DNA of 48,447 nucleotides. Origin: a bacterium. GTDB lineage: Bacteria; Babelota; Babeliae; Babelales; JABJEI01. Of this stretch, positions 16,753 to 25,604 are shown one piece after another (position 1 is the first letter of the stretch; the number at the start of each line of letters is the position of its first letter). The notes below the pieces were generated by a model. That model was not told the DNA's origin. It saw only the letters and a program-made list of their open reading frames with translations, and searched no databases. The DNA is taken from assembly GCA_018663245.1 (NCBI GenBank), contig JABJEI010000002.1:1-48447 (forward strand). The letters run 5' to 3'. A program made the position numbers and the translations under genes.

Positions 16753-18138
16753 TTATTTTTTATGTATTATGCCAATTAAAAGAACAATGCTGCTTGCGGT
16801 AAAGCCGGGCAATAGTGGTGAAAGCGTACTTGGAACGAGCGGCCACAAGCCAGAAATTAATGCGCCTGCAATAATTGAGATCATCGCCGTGTTTGTGGTA
16901 ATACGATTGGTGTAAAGGCTCGCAACAACCAGTGGGCCAAAAGCGCTACCAAGGCCTGACCACGCATAGTTAACTAGCTTAAAGATCGAGTCGGTGTTGT
17001 TAAGAGCTATCAGGTAGCCGATCAGCGGTAAAAGGATGGTTGTTAAGCGGGACGCTTGTAATAGTTTTCGTTGTGAGGCTTTTTGGTTAATAAATTTTTG
17101 ATAAACATCGCTAGTTAGTGCTGCAGCCGCAACGATGATTTGTGTGTTTAGGGTAGAAATAGTTGCAGCTAAAATTGCACACAAAACAAAGCCAACAACA
17201 AAGGGATTGAACATTGCTTGTGACATTTGTATAAAAACAAGTTCAGGGTCGGCCAGGTGTTTGCCAAAATAGGCTAGCCCAACAAGACCGCTAGTGATCC
17301 CTGCAAATAGGCAGATTATTTGCCAACTAATACCAACAGCTTTTGCTTTATTAATGTTTTTAGGGTTATCGATGGTCATAAAATTTATGAGGATGTGTGG
17401 TTGCCCAAAGTAGCCGGGACCCCAACTAAATAGTGTTGCGGCAATGGTTCCAAGAGTTGCAACACTCCAATCAGGAATTAGTTGATTTAGGCCTTGTCCA
17501 ACAGTTGCAATAGGGAAGCTGCCTGTTTTGAGGCTAAAGAAAGCTTTAATGGGAACTATAACAATGATGATGAGTAAAAATAGTCCCTGAAATAGGTCGC
17601 TCCAGGCAACAGCACTTAGGCCTCCAAATAGAGTATAAATGAGGCTTACTGCGATACCTGCGCTCATACCAAGTCTGTAAGGAATGCCAAACACTTGGAA
17701 TAGTCGGCCAAGCGCAACCAGTCCGGATGCGATGTACATTAGGAAGAAAAACAGTGAAACAATGGTGCTTACAATTTGCAGGCGACCGGTTTTGTCTTTT
17801 AGTTGATGAGCAAAATAAGACGGCAGCGTTATGCTTGATAAATTAGCGGTTGCGAGACGCAGTTTAGGTGCTACAAAGTGCCAATTGAGGTACATGAAGA
17901 CAATTAGCCCCAGTACAAACCAGGCCTCGAATAGGCCTCGTTGGTAGATAGCTCCAGGCAAAGCTAAAAAAAGCCAGCTGCTCATGTCGCTTGCTTGTGC
18001 CGATATCGCTGTTACCCAGTAGTTGAGCGATCGATTACTAAACAGATAATCGGATGCGCTATGTGTTTTTTTGTAAAAATAAAGCCCTGTTCCAATAAGA
18101 AACGTTGCATACATAAAAACAGCAATCAAAATATCCAT
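16753..18138 (-). CDS. putP: Sodium:solute symporter, PutP-like
   Basis: 461 residues, about 12-13 membrane segments, SSS (SLC5) family. It couples Na+ entry to uptake of a small solute, probably proline by resemblance to PutP. Recognisable stretches are SNRSLNYWVTAISAQASDMSSWL at the N-terminus (a Na+-site region), FGGLSAVAWSDLFQG mid-protein and AAILAATISTLNTQ later. It is somewhat shorter than E. coli PutP (502). AGGA precedes ATG 18138. It stands alone, divergent from the peroxiredoxin gene. Proline import would suit an amino-acid-dependent parasite; BrnQ at 20890 has a matching role. Confidence 0.87.
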   Translation of the reverse strand: MDILIAVFMYATFLIGTGLYFYKKTHSASDYLFSNRSLNYWVTAISAQASDMSSWLFLALPGAIYQRGLFEAWFVLGLIVFMYLNWHFVAPKLRLATANLSSITLPSYFAHQLKDKTGRLQIVSTIVSLFFFLMYIASGLVALGRLFQVFGIPYRLGMSAGIAVSLIYTLFGGLSAVAWSDLFQGLFLLIIIVIVPIKAFFSLKTGSFPIATVGQGLNQLIPDWSVATLGTIAATLFSWGPGYFGQPHILINFMTIDNPKNINKAKAVGISWQIICLFAGITSGLVGLAYFGKHLADPELVFIQMSQAMFNPFVVGFVLCAILAATISTLNTQIIVAAAALTSDVYQKFINQKASQRKLLQASRLTTILLPLIGYLIALNNTDSIFKLVNYAWSGLGSAFGPLVVASLYTNRITTNTAMISIIAGALISGLWPLVPSTLSPLLPGFTASSIVLLIGIIHKK

Positions 18139-18308
18139 GTCATCCTGACTCTTGTATTAGTAATTTTATTAATATCTTAAAGATAGTCATGAACCGCTTG
18201 AAGCGCAATGTTAAAGGCATAGTGTTTATGGTTTAGGAATTGCAATGGGGTAACTGGATGGTATTCTGAGAATGAAATTGTAAATTATTTATTGCAAAGG
18301 AATCAACA

Positions 18309-18896
18309 ATGGTTTGTGTTGGTAAAAAAGCGCCAGATTTTTCTTGTCAGGCCGCTATAAAAGAAGAGATAGTTAATGTAACACTTAAAGATTTTGATGG
18401 TAAATATAAGCTTATTTTTTTCTATCCACTAGATTTCACTTTTGTATGCCCGACTGAGTTGCACGCGTTTCAGGATCGTTTGAGTGATTTCCAAGATCGC
18501 AATGTTCAGGTGTTGGGTGCTTCTGTAGACTCAGTTGATTCTCATCTCAAGTGGCTACAAACACCCAAAAATAAGGGTGGAATTGAGGGCGTTAGCTATC
18601 CGTTGCTATCTGATGTTAGTAGAGCAATTATCCGTGATTACGGAGTGCTTTGTGACGATGAGAACGTTGCATTTAGGGGTATGTTTTTACTTGATAAAGA
18701 TAATGTTGTTCAGAGTATGCAGATCAATAATCTATCGATTGGTAGGAGTATTGACGAGGTTCTGCGCCTGATTGATGCATTGCAGTTTGTTGAAGAACAT
18801 GGTCAAGTTTGTCCTGCAAACTGGTCAAAAGGTGACAAGGCAATGACGCCAAACGAACAGGGTTTGAACGAATATTTTGGTGATAGCTCTTCATAG
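18309..18896 (+). CDS. 2-Cys peroxiredoxin (AhpC/TSA)
   Basis: 195 residues. It reduces hydrogen peroxide and alkyl hydroperoxides in the cytoplasm. The peroxidatic cysteine is Cys47 in DFTFVCPTE and the resolving cysteine is Cys168 in GQVCPANW, so this is a typical 2-Cys enzyme. The expected reductant is thioredoxin, and a thioredoxin reductase is encoded at 35855-36787; no AhpF is adjacent. AAAGGA precedes ATG 18309. It is a single-gene unit ended by a strong hairpin terminator at 18917-18958. Confidence 0.94.
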   Translation: MVCVGKKAPDFSCQAAIKEEIVNVTLKDFDGKYKLIFFYPLDFTFVCPTELHAFQDRLSDFQDRNVQVLGASVDSVDSHLKWLQTPKNKGGIEGVSYPLLSDVSRAIIRDYGVLCDDENVAFRGMFLLDKDNVVQSMQINNLSIGRSIDEVLRLIDALQFVEEHGQVCPANWSKGDKAMTPNEQGLNEYFGDSSS

Positions 18897-18916
18897 AGAT
18901 ATTTTATAAATAGATT

Positions 18917-18958
18917 GGCCGTGAATTTGTTGAGTACAAATTCACGGCCTGTTTTTTT
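18917..18958 (+). terminator. Rho-independent terminator of peroxiredoxin gene
   Basis: A perfect 14-bp stem (18917-18930 with 18936-18949) and 5-base loop are followed by GTTTTTTT. Its position 20 bases after the peroxiredoxin stop and upstream of a convergent gene fits. Confidence 0.9.
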
Positions 18959-18973
18959 GCTTTGTTCAGCTAA

Positions 18974-19744
18974 TTATCGACGGCCATTGATCAGATTATG
19001 GAATGAGTATAAGTTCGATTGTGCCATCTGCGAGGACATATGAGCAAGTTGTGCTTGCATCTGTTCCATCTGATAGGCTTGCGATTGTACAATTGCGCGA
19101 TGTATTGGAGCTAGTACTGAGGCAAGATTACCTAACTTAGCGATAATTGCTTGGTAAGTATTGAATAAATTATCTGTACGGACAATGCGTCCATTTTCAA
19201 GCCGTTTTTGAAGAAAGCCTTGATATTGAACTAGTCGTTGCATTTTCTCGATAAGGTCTGGTGCAACGGTCATTAGTGGCCCTTGTACACAGGCAACCAA
19301 ATTACGGTTAGCATCGGCAGGTCCAAGATTATTGGAAGCCGAACATAGTTGAGCATATGTTTGCAAAATATAATTATACTTTTCGTATGCATTGTGCAGG
19401 TAGGTATCAACTTCTTCTAATGCTTGGTAGTTACTTAAGCGGTCAAAACGTCGCTGTTCTCGTACTTTTAAAAGCCAAGAAACACCGAGTACGTTTGCTG
19501 CAACTTGGCCAGCACACAAGCATACAACTCCGCCTGCTATTAAGAAACTAGAAAGTTCTGAGCGTTTTTTGTCAAGGCTGAAAGCCCATTCTGTTTCTTT
19601 GATGATTGCATAAATATTTGCGACTGTGCCGCCAATTCCAGTTGAGATCATTCCTATATCCTCAACAAATTGAGGAACAGGTTTTGTTTGTGGAATTATT
19701 GATACTGAGGCTGCTAATACAGCTGCCAAAAGGTTTTTACGCAT
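18974..19744 (-). CDS. Exported/membrane helical protein of unknown function
   Basis: 256 residues, not recognised. Signal peptide MRKNLLAAVLAASVSIIPQT. A Gly-rich hydrophobic stretch (GMISTGIGGTVANIYAII) and a second hydrophobic segment (SSFLIAGGVVCLCAGQVAA) suggest one or two membrane passes. Everything from about residue 95 on is alpha-helical, with a Gln/Met-rich C-terminus (QMEQMQAQLAHMSSQMAQS) typical of a coiled coil. AAGGA precedes ATG 19744. It follows another exported-protein gene by 12 bases, so the two are probably co-transcribed and may act together. Confidence 0.65.
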   Translation of the reverse strand: MRKNLLAAVLAASVSIIPQTKPVPQFVEDIGMISTGIGGTVANIYAIIKETEWAFSLDKKRSELSSFLIAGGVVCLCAGQVAANVLGVSWLLKVREQRRFDRLSNYQALEEVDTYLHNAYEKYNYILQTYAQLCSASNNLGPADANRNLVACVQGPLMTVAPDLIEKMQRLVQYQGFLQKRLENGRIVRTDNLFNTYQAIIAKLGNLASVLAPIHRAIVQSQAYQMEQMQAQLAHMSSQMAQSNLYSFHNLINGRR

Positions 19745-19756
19745 AATTTATCCTTG

Positions 19757-20221
19757 TTATGCTTGGTTGTTAGTTTTGGTTAGTCTTTTTTGTAGGGCAA
19801 CCATGAAGGCTCGTCCCTTTGCCAGGTTAACAGTAAGTTGAATAGTCGCGTAGTACAGTCCATTTAAAGGATGCTTGATAGATTCGTTTGAGGCCTGAAT
19901 AATGCCGACGATTGAAATTGCCTTATCTGTCCAATAATTAATCTGCCGTTGTAGAAGATTAACTACCTCATCCAAGGAATATCCTCGATGCGCACACAGG
20001 GCGACAAAGCCTTTTAATGCTTCAAAATCATGATCTTCAAGTGCTTGGAATAGGGGCTCATAGACGGACGTTGTGGCTAGTAGTAGATCATATGTAAGAT
20101 CTGGATCAAATTGCTCTACAGGTACATCACGATTAGCAGTTTGTTCTGGATGTGAAACTGTGTTCAGTGTATTGCACAAGCACAAACAGGTGAGTGCTAT
20201 GTAAATAAATTTAGAACGCAT
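19757..20221 (-). CDS. Small exported helical protein of unknown function
   Basis: 154 residues from ATG 20221, which GGAG precedes by about 10 bases; an in-frame GTG/ATG extension to 20248 lacks such a site. Signal peptide MRSKFIYIALTCLCLCNTLN. The mature protein begins acidic (PVEQFDPDLTYDLLLATTS) and is otherwise helical, ending in a basic amphipathic helix. It is first in a two-gene unit with 18974-19744. No known family recognised. Confidence 0.62.
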   Translation of the reverse strand: MRSKFIYIALTCLCLCNTLNTVSHPEQTANRDVPVEQFDPDLTYDLLLATTSVYEPLFQALEDHDFEALKGFVALCAHRGYSLDEVVNLLQRQINYWTDKAISIVGIIQASNESIKHPLNGLYYATIQLTVNLAKGRAFMVALQKRLTKTNNQA

Positions 20222-20446
20222 ACCACAAAATCTCCGGTATTTTACCAAAATTATTTTAGACTACTTCTAGAAAAATAGTACCAATAAAGGGCTAATTGAG
20301 CAATAGGGACGATCGTTTAAGTAGTTCAAGCGCATCGATATCAGCTATAATTTCATAAGGCCTGTTTGGTTGGACGCTGTATTTAAATATAGTGAGAGTA
20401 AAGGTATAATTTTAATATGAGTTATGTCTTTATTCGGAGAAGGTTG

Positions 20447-20806
20447 ATGAAAGCGATTAATTTAGAAGAAAAATTAACTAAATTTGATGAATATTGGAGC
20501 CCGCGTATTGTGGCCGAGGTGAATAATCATCAAATTAAGGTTGCCAAGTCTTTGGGAAGTTTTGTGTGGCACAAGCATGATGATTCTGATGAGATGTTCT
20601 TGGTTATCAAGGGTAAGCTTATTATTGAGTTTCGTGATCGAAAAGTGACACTCAATCCTGGGGATCTTTGTGTTGTACCCAAAGGTGTGGAACATCGACC
20701 TGTTTCACCTGAAGAGGCCCATGTTTTGCTTTTTGAGCCCAAGGGTTTGCTGAATACGGGAGATACAAAGTCTGATCTTACGGCGGATAATCCAGAGTGG
20801 ATCTAA
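20447..20806 (+). CDS. Single-domain cupin protein
   Basis: 119 residues from ATG 20447, chosen because GGAGAAGG lies just upstream; an earlier ATG at 20417 would add 10 residues outside the fold. The metal site is complete: His42, His44 and Glu49 in WHKHDDSDEM, and His83 in PKGVEHRP, with the second cupin motif PGDLCVVPKG. Small cupins of this type bind Mn, Fe or Zn and act as isomerases, dioxygenases or sugar-binding proteins; the substrate cannot be read here. Isolated gene with a strong hairpin at its end. Confidence 0.85.
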   Translation: MKAINLEEKLTKFDEYWSPRIVAEVNNHQIKVAKSLGSFVWHKHDDSDEMFLVIKGKLIIEFRDRKVTLNPGDLCVVPKGVEHRPVSPEEAHVLLFEPKGLLNTGDTKSDLTADNPEWI

Positions 20807-20847
20807 TAGGGTCTCTTTAATAAAATACTACTGAGAATATGAAATGG

Positions 20848-20883
20848 ACCGGCCAGCAATAATATTATTGCTGGCCGGTTTGT
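20848..20883. terminator. Bidirectional terminator, long perfect palindrome
   Basis: A 30-base perfect palindrome at 20849-20878 (arms begin CCGGCCAGCAATAAT) is followed by a short T-rich run. It lies between the convergent cupin (+) and BrnQ (-) genes and can serve both. Confidence 0.82.
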
Positions 20884-20889
20884 TATTTG

Positions 20890-22044
20890 TTAGACGTGTG
20901 TCATCCAGTAATGTGCAGTTGAACCAACAAGGGTCAAAAATGCAGGTATCTTAATGAACCGGAAGCCCCACAGCTTGTAGGCAAGGTTGCAGACTGTTAT
21001 AGCAATTATAACTGGATATCCGACCATGATAATTGGTTCTGAAAAATTCAGGATTGCAGCCAACCCAAGGTGCGCCGGAATTAAAGTTGCAATGGTGCCG
21101 ATTGCTAGCGAAGCTGTGTAGCCTAGTCGATTTCGTGACAGGTCTCGATCAATATATTCGGCAAAAACGGCGGCTAAGGCAATAACGGTTGAGAAGCAGG
21201 CCATTAGTACGGCTGTGGCAACGACTAACGCTCCGCCGTGTCCCATGATGCGCAGAGCAACGCCTGCAAAAATAGTATCACCGGCTAGACCTGAACCGTA
21301 CCAAGCTCCTAAGAAGCTTAGACCTACGTAAACAAGTCCCAACAGAACTGCACTAATTAAGCCGCTTTTTAAAGTTACAATTGCGCGTTGATGAGGAGAC
21401 TCTTTTTCTGGGCTTGTATCGCGTAAAATCTCGAGTATTATAGCTCCAAAAAATATCGTACCAAGCAGATCAAGTGTTTTGTAGCCTGTAAGAGCTGAGC
21501 TTACAAAGTTGTCCAACATTGTTTTGGTTGTTGGTAAGTAGTAGCCATGGCCCAAGATTCCTTTGGCGATGATAATACTCAAAGAGATCAGTAGGAGCGG
21601 GGTTACAACTTTGCCCAAAATCTCGACAATGTTGTTTCTACGGTAAGCAGCAGCAAAGGTGATGCCCATAAATATGATGCTAAACCAAGTTAATGATAAA
21701 GCTGGAACGAATGGCTGAGTCATTGAGAATGCAACGGTTACAATTCGTGGCATAACAATGAGAGGTCCAATGATGAGCATGCAGTATAGAATCATAAAAG
21801 AACCGGTCCCTTTTCCGAGTCTGCCAAAAAATTTATGATAATTCCCATCGAAAAAGATCATACTTACCAGTCCTAACAATGGGAGCAGAACAGCTGTTAA
21901 GATTAGGCCAGTAACTGCGATTCCGGTGTGTGGTCCAGCTTGTAAACCAATCATTAATGGGAATATTAAGTTTCCAGATCCAAACAACATTGAAAATATT
22001 GCCAGGCCGGTTGTTATTGCTCGTGACGAAAAGATTTTGTTCAT
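20890..22044 (-). CDS. brnQ: Branched-chain amino-acid carrier, BrnQ/LIVCS family
   Basis: 384 residues, about 11-12 membrane segments. It imports leucine, isoleucine and valine with Na+ or H+. Family features include the N-terminal FSMLFGSGNLIFPLMIGLQAG, GSFMILYCMLIIGPLIVMPR and FAEYIDRDL near residue 285. It is a little shorter than E. coli BrnQ (439). AGGT lies before ATG 22044. A monocistronic unit, facing away from ppsA across a 343-base gap. Together with PutP it points to reliance on imported amino acids. Confidence 0.88.
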   Translation of the reverse strand: MNKIFSSRAITTGLAIFSMLFGSGNLIFPLMIGLQAGPHTGIAVTGLILTAVLLPLLGLVSMIFFDGNYHKFFGRLGKGTGSFMILYCMLIIGPLIVMPRIVTVAFSMTQPFVPALSLTWFSIIFMGITFAAAYRRNNIVEILGKVVTPLLLISLSIIIAKGILGHGYYLPTTKTMLDNFVSSALTGYKTLDLLGTIFFGAIILEILRDTSPEKESPHQRAIVTLKSGLISAVLLGLVYVGLSFLGAWYGSGLAGDTIFAGVALRIMGHGGALVVATAVLMACFSTVIALAAVFAEYIDRDLSRNRLGYTASLAIGTIATLIPAHLGLAAILNFSEPIIMVGYPVIIAITVCNLAYKLWGFRFIKIPAFLTLVGSTAHYWMTHV

Positions 22045-22387
22045 GATGTAACCTATTATTGTGATAAAAAGGACAATTTATAAAGACAAGAAAAATATAG
22101 TAATAAATTATATAGCGCTCAAACGAGCACGAGATTCACAGCCCAAACGGGCATTACGAGCACGAACATGCAAATGGAGTAAAGGGAAATCAAAGATCGG
22201 AAAGATCTTTTAGAAAAATTAGTCTGACAAGTGTAGTCAGGCATGGCTATTTCCTCATTAGGCTTACGATATACACACATTATGTGTACATACTATTCTT
22301 GCCTATTATTATAATAGGCCTACATTGGTAATGCAAGCTGATTGATCTAAGTAGCTTCTCGTGCCTACACGAATAAAGGAACCGCAG
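22045..22387. other. Hairpin-rich region between brnQ and ppsA
   Basis: No gene seen. Successive small inverted repeats lie here: GCTC/GAGC (22117-22128), GCCC/GGGC (22141-22152), AAAGATC/GATCTTT (22192-22210), CTGAC/GTCAG (22224-22240), ACACAT/ATGTGT (22275-22287) and a 9+1+9 dyad (22301-22319) that contains TATAAT. The last two lie about 29 bases apart centre to centre and could be operators for ppsA. No riboswitch class is recognised. Confidence 0.45.
22301..22319 (+). promoter_or_regulatory. Dyad overlapping a TATAAT box before ppsA
   Basis: GCCTATTAT and ATAATAGGC are exact complements around one base. TATAAT at 22310-22315 fits a -10 box, though no strong -35 is visible at 16-18 bases. 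A repressor binding the dyad would cover the -10. Confidence 0.4.
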
Positions 22388-24751
22388 ATGAAATATTCAT
22401 ACATTATTCCCTTTCAAACAATACAAAAAGCAGATCAGGTCTCGGTCGGAGCAAAGAATTTTGTTCTTGGCAAGATGCGACAGGCCTTAGCCGATCAAGG
22501 AGTTATTGTTCCCGATGGTTTTGCTCTTATAACAAGAGCGTATCATGAGCATATACAGGAAAACGGTTTATCAGAGAATTTTGATCTTCTGGTGCATGCT
22601 CTGCAAGAGACTAACGCTCTAAAAAATATTGCTCGCTGTAGTGACGAGATTCGTGAACTTTTATGCTCAGCTCCTTTGCCGAAAAAAATACGTACAGAGA
22701 TCGAAGTTGCTTATCATGCTCTAGGAGAAGGTGCTGTTGCGGTTAGATCGTCAGCTACGTTGGAGGATGGGCTATCGGCCTCTTTTGCGGGGCAGCAAGA
22801 AAGCTTCCTTGGTGTGCAGGGTATTGATAGTGTTTGTGAAGCGGTTGTAAAGTGCATGGCATCGATGTTTACTGCGCGTGCGATTAGTTATCGTAATAAC
22901 GTTGGCGTAGGACATCATGACGTAGCAATGTCGGTTTGTATTCAGACGATGGTCAAGGCAGATCAGGAGAGCTCTGGAGTTGCTTTTTCGCTCGATCCCG
23001 AAACTGGTAATCAAGATTTTACGATGATTAATTCTTCGTACGGATTGGGACAAAGTATTGTTTCTGGACTGGTTAGTCCCGATGAATTTGTGGTACATCG
23101 GCGAGCCCTACAAAAAGGGTTCTATCCGATTGTTAAAAAGACTTGCACAGATAAAAGTCAGAAAATTATTTGCAAAGATGGGGCGTCGGTTAGCGTAGCT
23201 GTTGGCCCAAAGGCTCGCTACAAGTTTTCGATTACTGATGAGCAGGTAATCGCTGTTGCTAATGCAGTTGAGATTGTTGAATCCTTCTACGAGTCGCTGG
23301 CTGGCAAACGAGTTCCAGTTGATGTTGAGTGGGCATTCGGCCCAAAAAATCAGCTTTTTATTTTACAAGCTCGACCTGAAACGGTGCATGCGCGTGACAC
23401 GCGTCCGGTCTACAAGCGTTACAAATTAAATATGGAAGGTGCCAAGATTGCGCCGATTGTCTCAGGTCAGGCGATTGGTACTCACATTGTGCATGGTAGA
23501 ATTCGTAAAATTGCCTCTCCAGATGAGGCTCGTGACCTGAATAAAAATGACATTATTGTTACAAAATCAACCGATCCTGATTGGATGCCTCTTTTGCGTA
23601 CTGCTGCTGCTGTGATAACTCAGCACGGGGGGCGCACTTGCCATGCGGCTATTGTAAGTCGCGAGCTTGGTATTTCGGCCTTGATTGGTGTACATGATGC
23701 ACTATCCGCACTCAAAGATGGTCAGGATGTGACAATCGATTGTAGCAAGGGCGCTCTTGGCAATGTATATGAGGGACATATCCCCTTCTCGTGCGACAGC
23801 TACAGACTCGACCTTAATACTAAACCTAACAAGCGTATTCGGCTCAACATTGCCGACCCTGATAGAGCGCGGGCTTTGGCCAGATTACCAGTTGCTGGTG
23901 TTGGACTTGCGCGTGTGGAATTTATTGTTAGTAATTACGTTGGTATGCATCCCATGGCTGCTGTTGACCCTGACAAGCTAGATAAAGAAACGCGTGAACA
24001 GGTGGAGCAGCTGACGCGAGCATATAAAGATCCTAAGACCTATGTTGTTGATAGATTGTCACAAGGAATTGGTACAATTGCAGCAGCATTTTACCCTAGA
24101 GAAGTGATTGTCCGTTTGTCCGACTTTAAGACAAATGAATATCATGGATTGCTTGGGGGATCATTCTTTGAACATCATGAAGAAAATCCTATGATGGGCT
24201 TGCGAGGAGCTTCGCGTTATATCAGCGACAGCTATCGATTGGCATTTGAATTAGAATGTAAGGCAATCAAGCAAGTACGAAACGATATGGGTCTTACTAA
24301 CGTAATTGTGATGGTTCCGTTTGTAAGAACGTTGAATGAAGCAAGGCAGGTTGTTGAGGTAATGCGCGAAAATGGCCTTGAGAGAGGCAAAGATGGGTTA
24401 ATTTTGTACATGATGTGCGAAATCCCCTCAAACGTGTTGTTAATCCGCGAATTTGCTAAGTTTTTCGATGGTTTTTCGATAGGGTCTAACGATTTAACAC
24501 AGTTTACTCTTGCGGTTGACCGTGATGAGGCAAGGCTGGCGAAGTTGTTTGATGAGCGGGACCCTGCGGTAATAGCCATGCTGCGTATGGCTATAGCTGG
24601 AGCGCATGCTGTGAATAAGCCGATAGGTATCTGTGGTCAGGCTCCTTCAGACTTTCCTGAGCTGTTTAAGCTTTTGATGGATGAGTCAATTGATACGTTT
24701 TCGCTAAATCCTGATGCTGCACTTGAACGTACAATCAGCTCTCACGGTTAA
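22388..24751 (+). CDS. ppsA: Phosphoenolpyruvate synthase
   Basis: 787 residues from ATG 22388, which AAGGA precedes by 7 bases; an in-frame ATG at 22361 is less well placed. It converts pyruvate and ATP to PEP, AMP and phosphate. The N-terminal ATP-grasp domain (about 1-340) contains GAVAVRSSATLEDG. The swivelling domain has the phosphohistidine TQHGGRTCHAA (His419, equal to His421 of E. coli). The C-terminal barrel has GSNDLTQFTLAVDRD and the catalytic GICGQAPSD (Cys749, equal to Cys751). Length and order match PpsA rather than pyruvate phosphate dikinase. It permits sugar-phosphate synthesis from pyruvate. A monocistronic unit with structured upstream DNA and a terminator. Confidence 0.95.
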   Translation: MKYSYIIPFQTIQKADQVSVGAKNFVLGKMRQALADQGVIVPDGFALITRAYHEHIQENGLSENFDLLVHALQETNALKNIARCSDEIRELLCSAPLPKKIRTEIEVAYHALGEGAVAVRSSATLEDGLSASFAGQQESFLGVQGIDSVCEAVVKCMASMFTARAISYRNNVGVGHHDVAMSVCIQTMVKADQESSGVAFSLDPETGNQDFTMINSSYGLGQSIVSGLVSPDEFVVHRRALQKGFYPIVKKTCTDKSQKIICKDGASVSVAVGPKARYKFSITDEQVIAVANAVEIVESFYESLAGKRVPVDVEWAFGPKNQLFILQARPETVHARDTRPVYKRYKLNMEGAKIAPIVSGQAIGTHIVHGRIRKIASPDEARDLNKNDIIVTKSTDPDWMPLLRTAAAVITQHGGRTCHAAIVSRELGISALIGVHDALSALKDGQDVTIDCSKGALGNVYEGHIPFSCDSYRLDLNTKPNKRIRLNIADPDRARALARLPVAGVGLARVEFIVSNYVGMHPMAAVDPDKLDKETREQVEQLTRAYKDPKTYVVDRLSQGIGTIAAAFYPREVIVRLSDFKTNEYHGLLGGSFFEHHEENPMMGLRGASRYISDSYRLAFELECKAIKQVRNDMGLTNVIVMVPFVRTLNEARQVVEVMRENGLERGKDGLILYMMCEIPSNVLLIREFAKFFDGFSIGSNDLTQFTLAVDRDEARLAKLFDERDPAVIAMLRMAIAGAHAVNKPIGICGQAPSDFPELFKLLMDESIDTFSLNPDAALERTISSHG

Positions 24752-24781
24752 GTAATAGATTTTATTTTTTGGCAACAAAAA

Positions 24782-24817
24782 GCCCCCGGTGCCATTACGG
24801 CATCGGGGGCTTTTTTT
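24782..24817. terminator. Bidirectional terminator T1 (GCCCCCG/CGGGGGC)
   Basis: A 12-bp stem (24782-24793 with 24799-24810, one G-T pair) and loop ATTAC are followed by seven T on the plus strand, with an A-run before it. It serves ppsA (+) and the convergent gene ending at 24834. Its sequence closely resembles T2 and T3. Confidence 0.88.
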
Positions 24818-24833
24818 AATTTGTTTATCGTAT

Positions 24834-25430
24834 CTAGTGATATCGATATAGATTAGATTTTATAAAATAGCGGAGGAACAATTTTTGGCTCCGTTTACTT
24901 GTGTACTTTAAGACGCTACCTAGCGTTTTTTTACATTTTTTACCGAATATACCGATTAAGAATGACGATGTTGCGGATAAAACTCGTTGTTTAATAGAAG
25001 AAGACTTTGATTCGTTTAAATCGGCTTGAGTTGTAAAATAATATGGACCTTTTTCTGTTTGTGTCTTTACCGATTTAGATGAAATTTGTTTTTTAGTTGA
25101 TTCACTTATTGCTTGTGCTCTATTTTCAAGATTTTCATTATGATTGCGCTTAGGTTGTATGAGGTATTTTGAGGTAGACCAAGTCGCCATTGGATATTGT
25201 ATTACCTGAGGCAATGGACCGGCTTCATTAATTTTCTTACTTTTTTTCATAAATTTATAGGCTGTATAGCCAGCAGCAACTAGAGCTGCGGCACTAAGCT
25301 TGTAGCCATGCTTGCCAGCATGTTTGTAAATTTGTTGACCTAAGTTGCGTACAGTATTATTTTTGGGCGCAGATTCGATATTCATTGTGATCATACTGAT
25401 TGCTATTAATGTAGTAAGATACTGTTTCAT
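24834..25430 (-). CDS. Basic exported protein A of unknown function
   Basis: 198 residues from ATG 25430, where AGGAGG leaves a 5-base spacer; a GTG three bases earlier is too close. Signal peptide MKQYLTTLIAISMITMNIESA resembles those of the next two genes. A hydrophobic Ala-rich segment (YKLSAAALVAAGYTAYKFMKK) is followed by a Lys/Ser-rich body and a second hydrophobic patch (ATSSFLIGIFGKK). The protein is strongly basic. Promoter at 25472-25499; terminator shared with ppsA. It probably belongs with the proteins at 25605, 26740 and 28561. Membrane insertion or host-directed activity is only a guess. Confidence 0.65.
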   Translation of the reverse strand: MKQYLTTLIAISMITMNIESAPKNNTVRNLGQQIYKHAGKHGYKLSAAALVAAGYTAYKFMKKSKKINEAGPLPQVIQYPMATWSTSKYLIQPKRNHNENLENRAQAISESTKKQISSKSVKTQTEKGPYYFTTQADLNESKSSSIKQRVLSATSSFLIGIFGKKCKKTLGSVLKYTSKRSQKLFLRYFIKSNLYRYH

Positions 25431-25471
25431 CACAACCTCCTGTGAATGTAGATAATAATCTTATACTATCA

Positions 25472-25499
25472 ATACTACATTAATATTACAAAATGTCAA
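25472..25499 (-). promoter_or_regulatory. Promoter of gene A, TTGACA-N16-TAGTAT
   Basis: On the minus strand TTGACA (25499-25494) and TAGTAT (25477-25472) are separated by 16 bases. The -35 continues TTTTG, as it does upstream of gene B. Confidence 0.75.
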
Positions 25500-25549
25500 T
25501 AAATTGGCTTGATTGTTCAGAGCGAAGTTTATTTTTAAGCACAGAAAAA

Positions 25550-25582
25550 CCCCCGGCGCCGTAATGGCATCGGGGGTTTTTT
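25550..25582. terminator. Terminator T2, near-copy of T1 and T3
   Basis: Stem 25550-25560 with 25566-25576, loop GTAAT. A-run before and T-run after allow termination in both directions. It lies downstream of gene B (minus strand). Confidence 0.85.
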
Positions 25583-25604
25583 AGTTTGTTATTAAACTAG
25601 CTGT

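Noticed and set aside
22110-22387. Known riboswitch upstream of ppsA
   Set aside because: The hairpins are short and do not match the conserved core of any class I know; kept only as possible operators.
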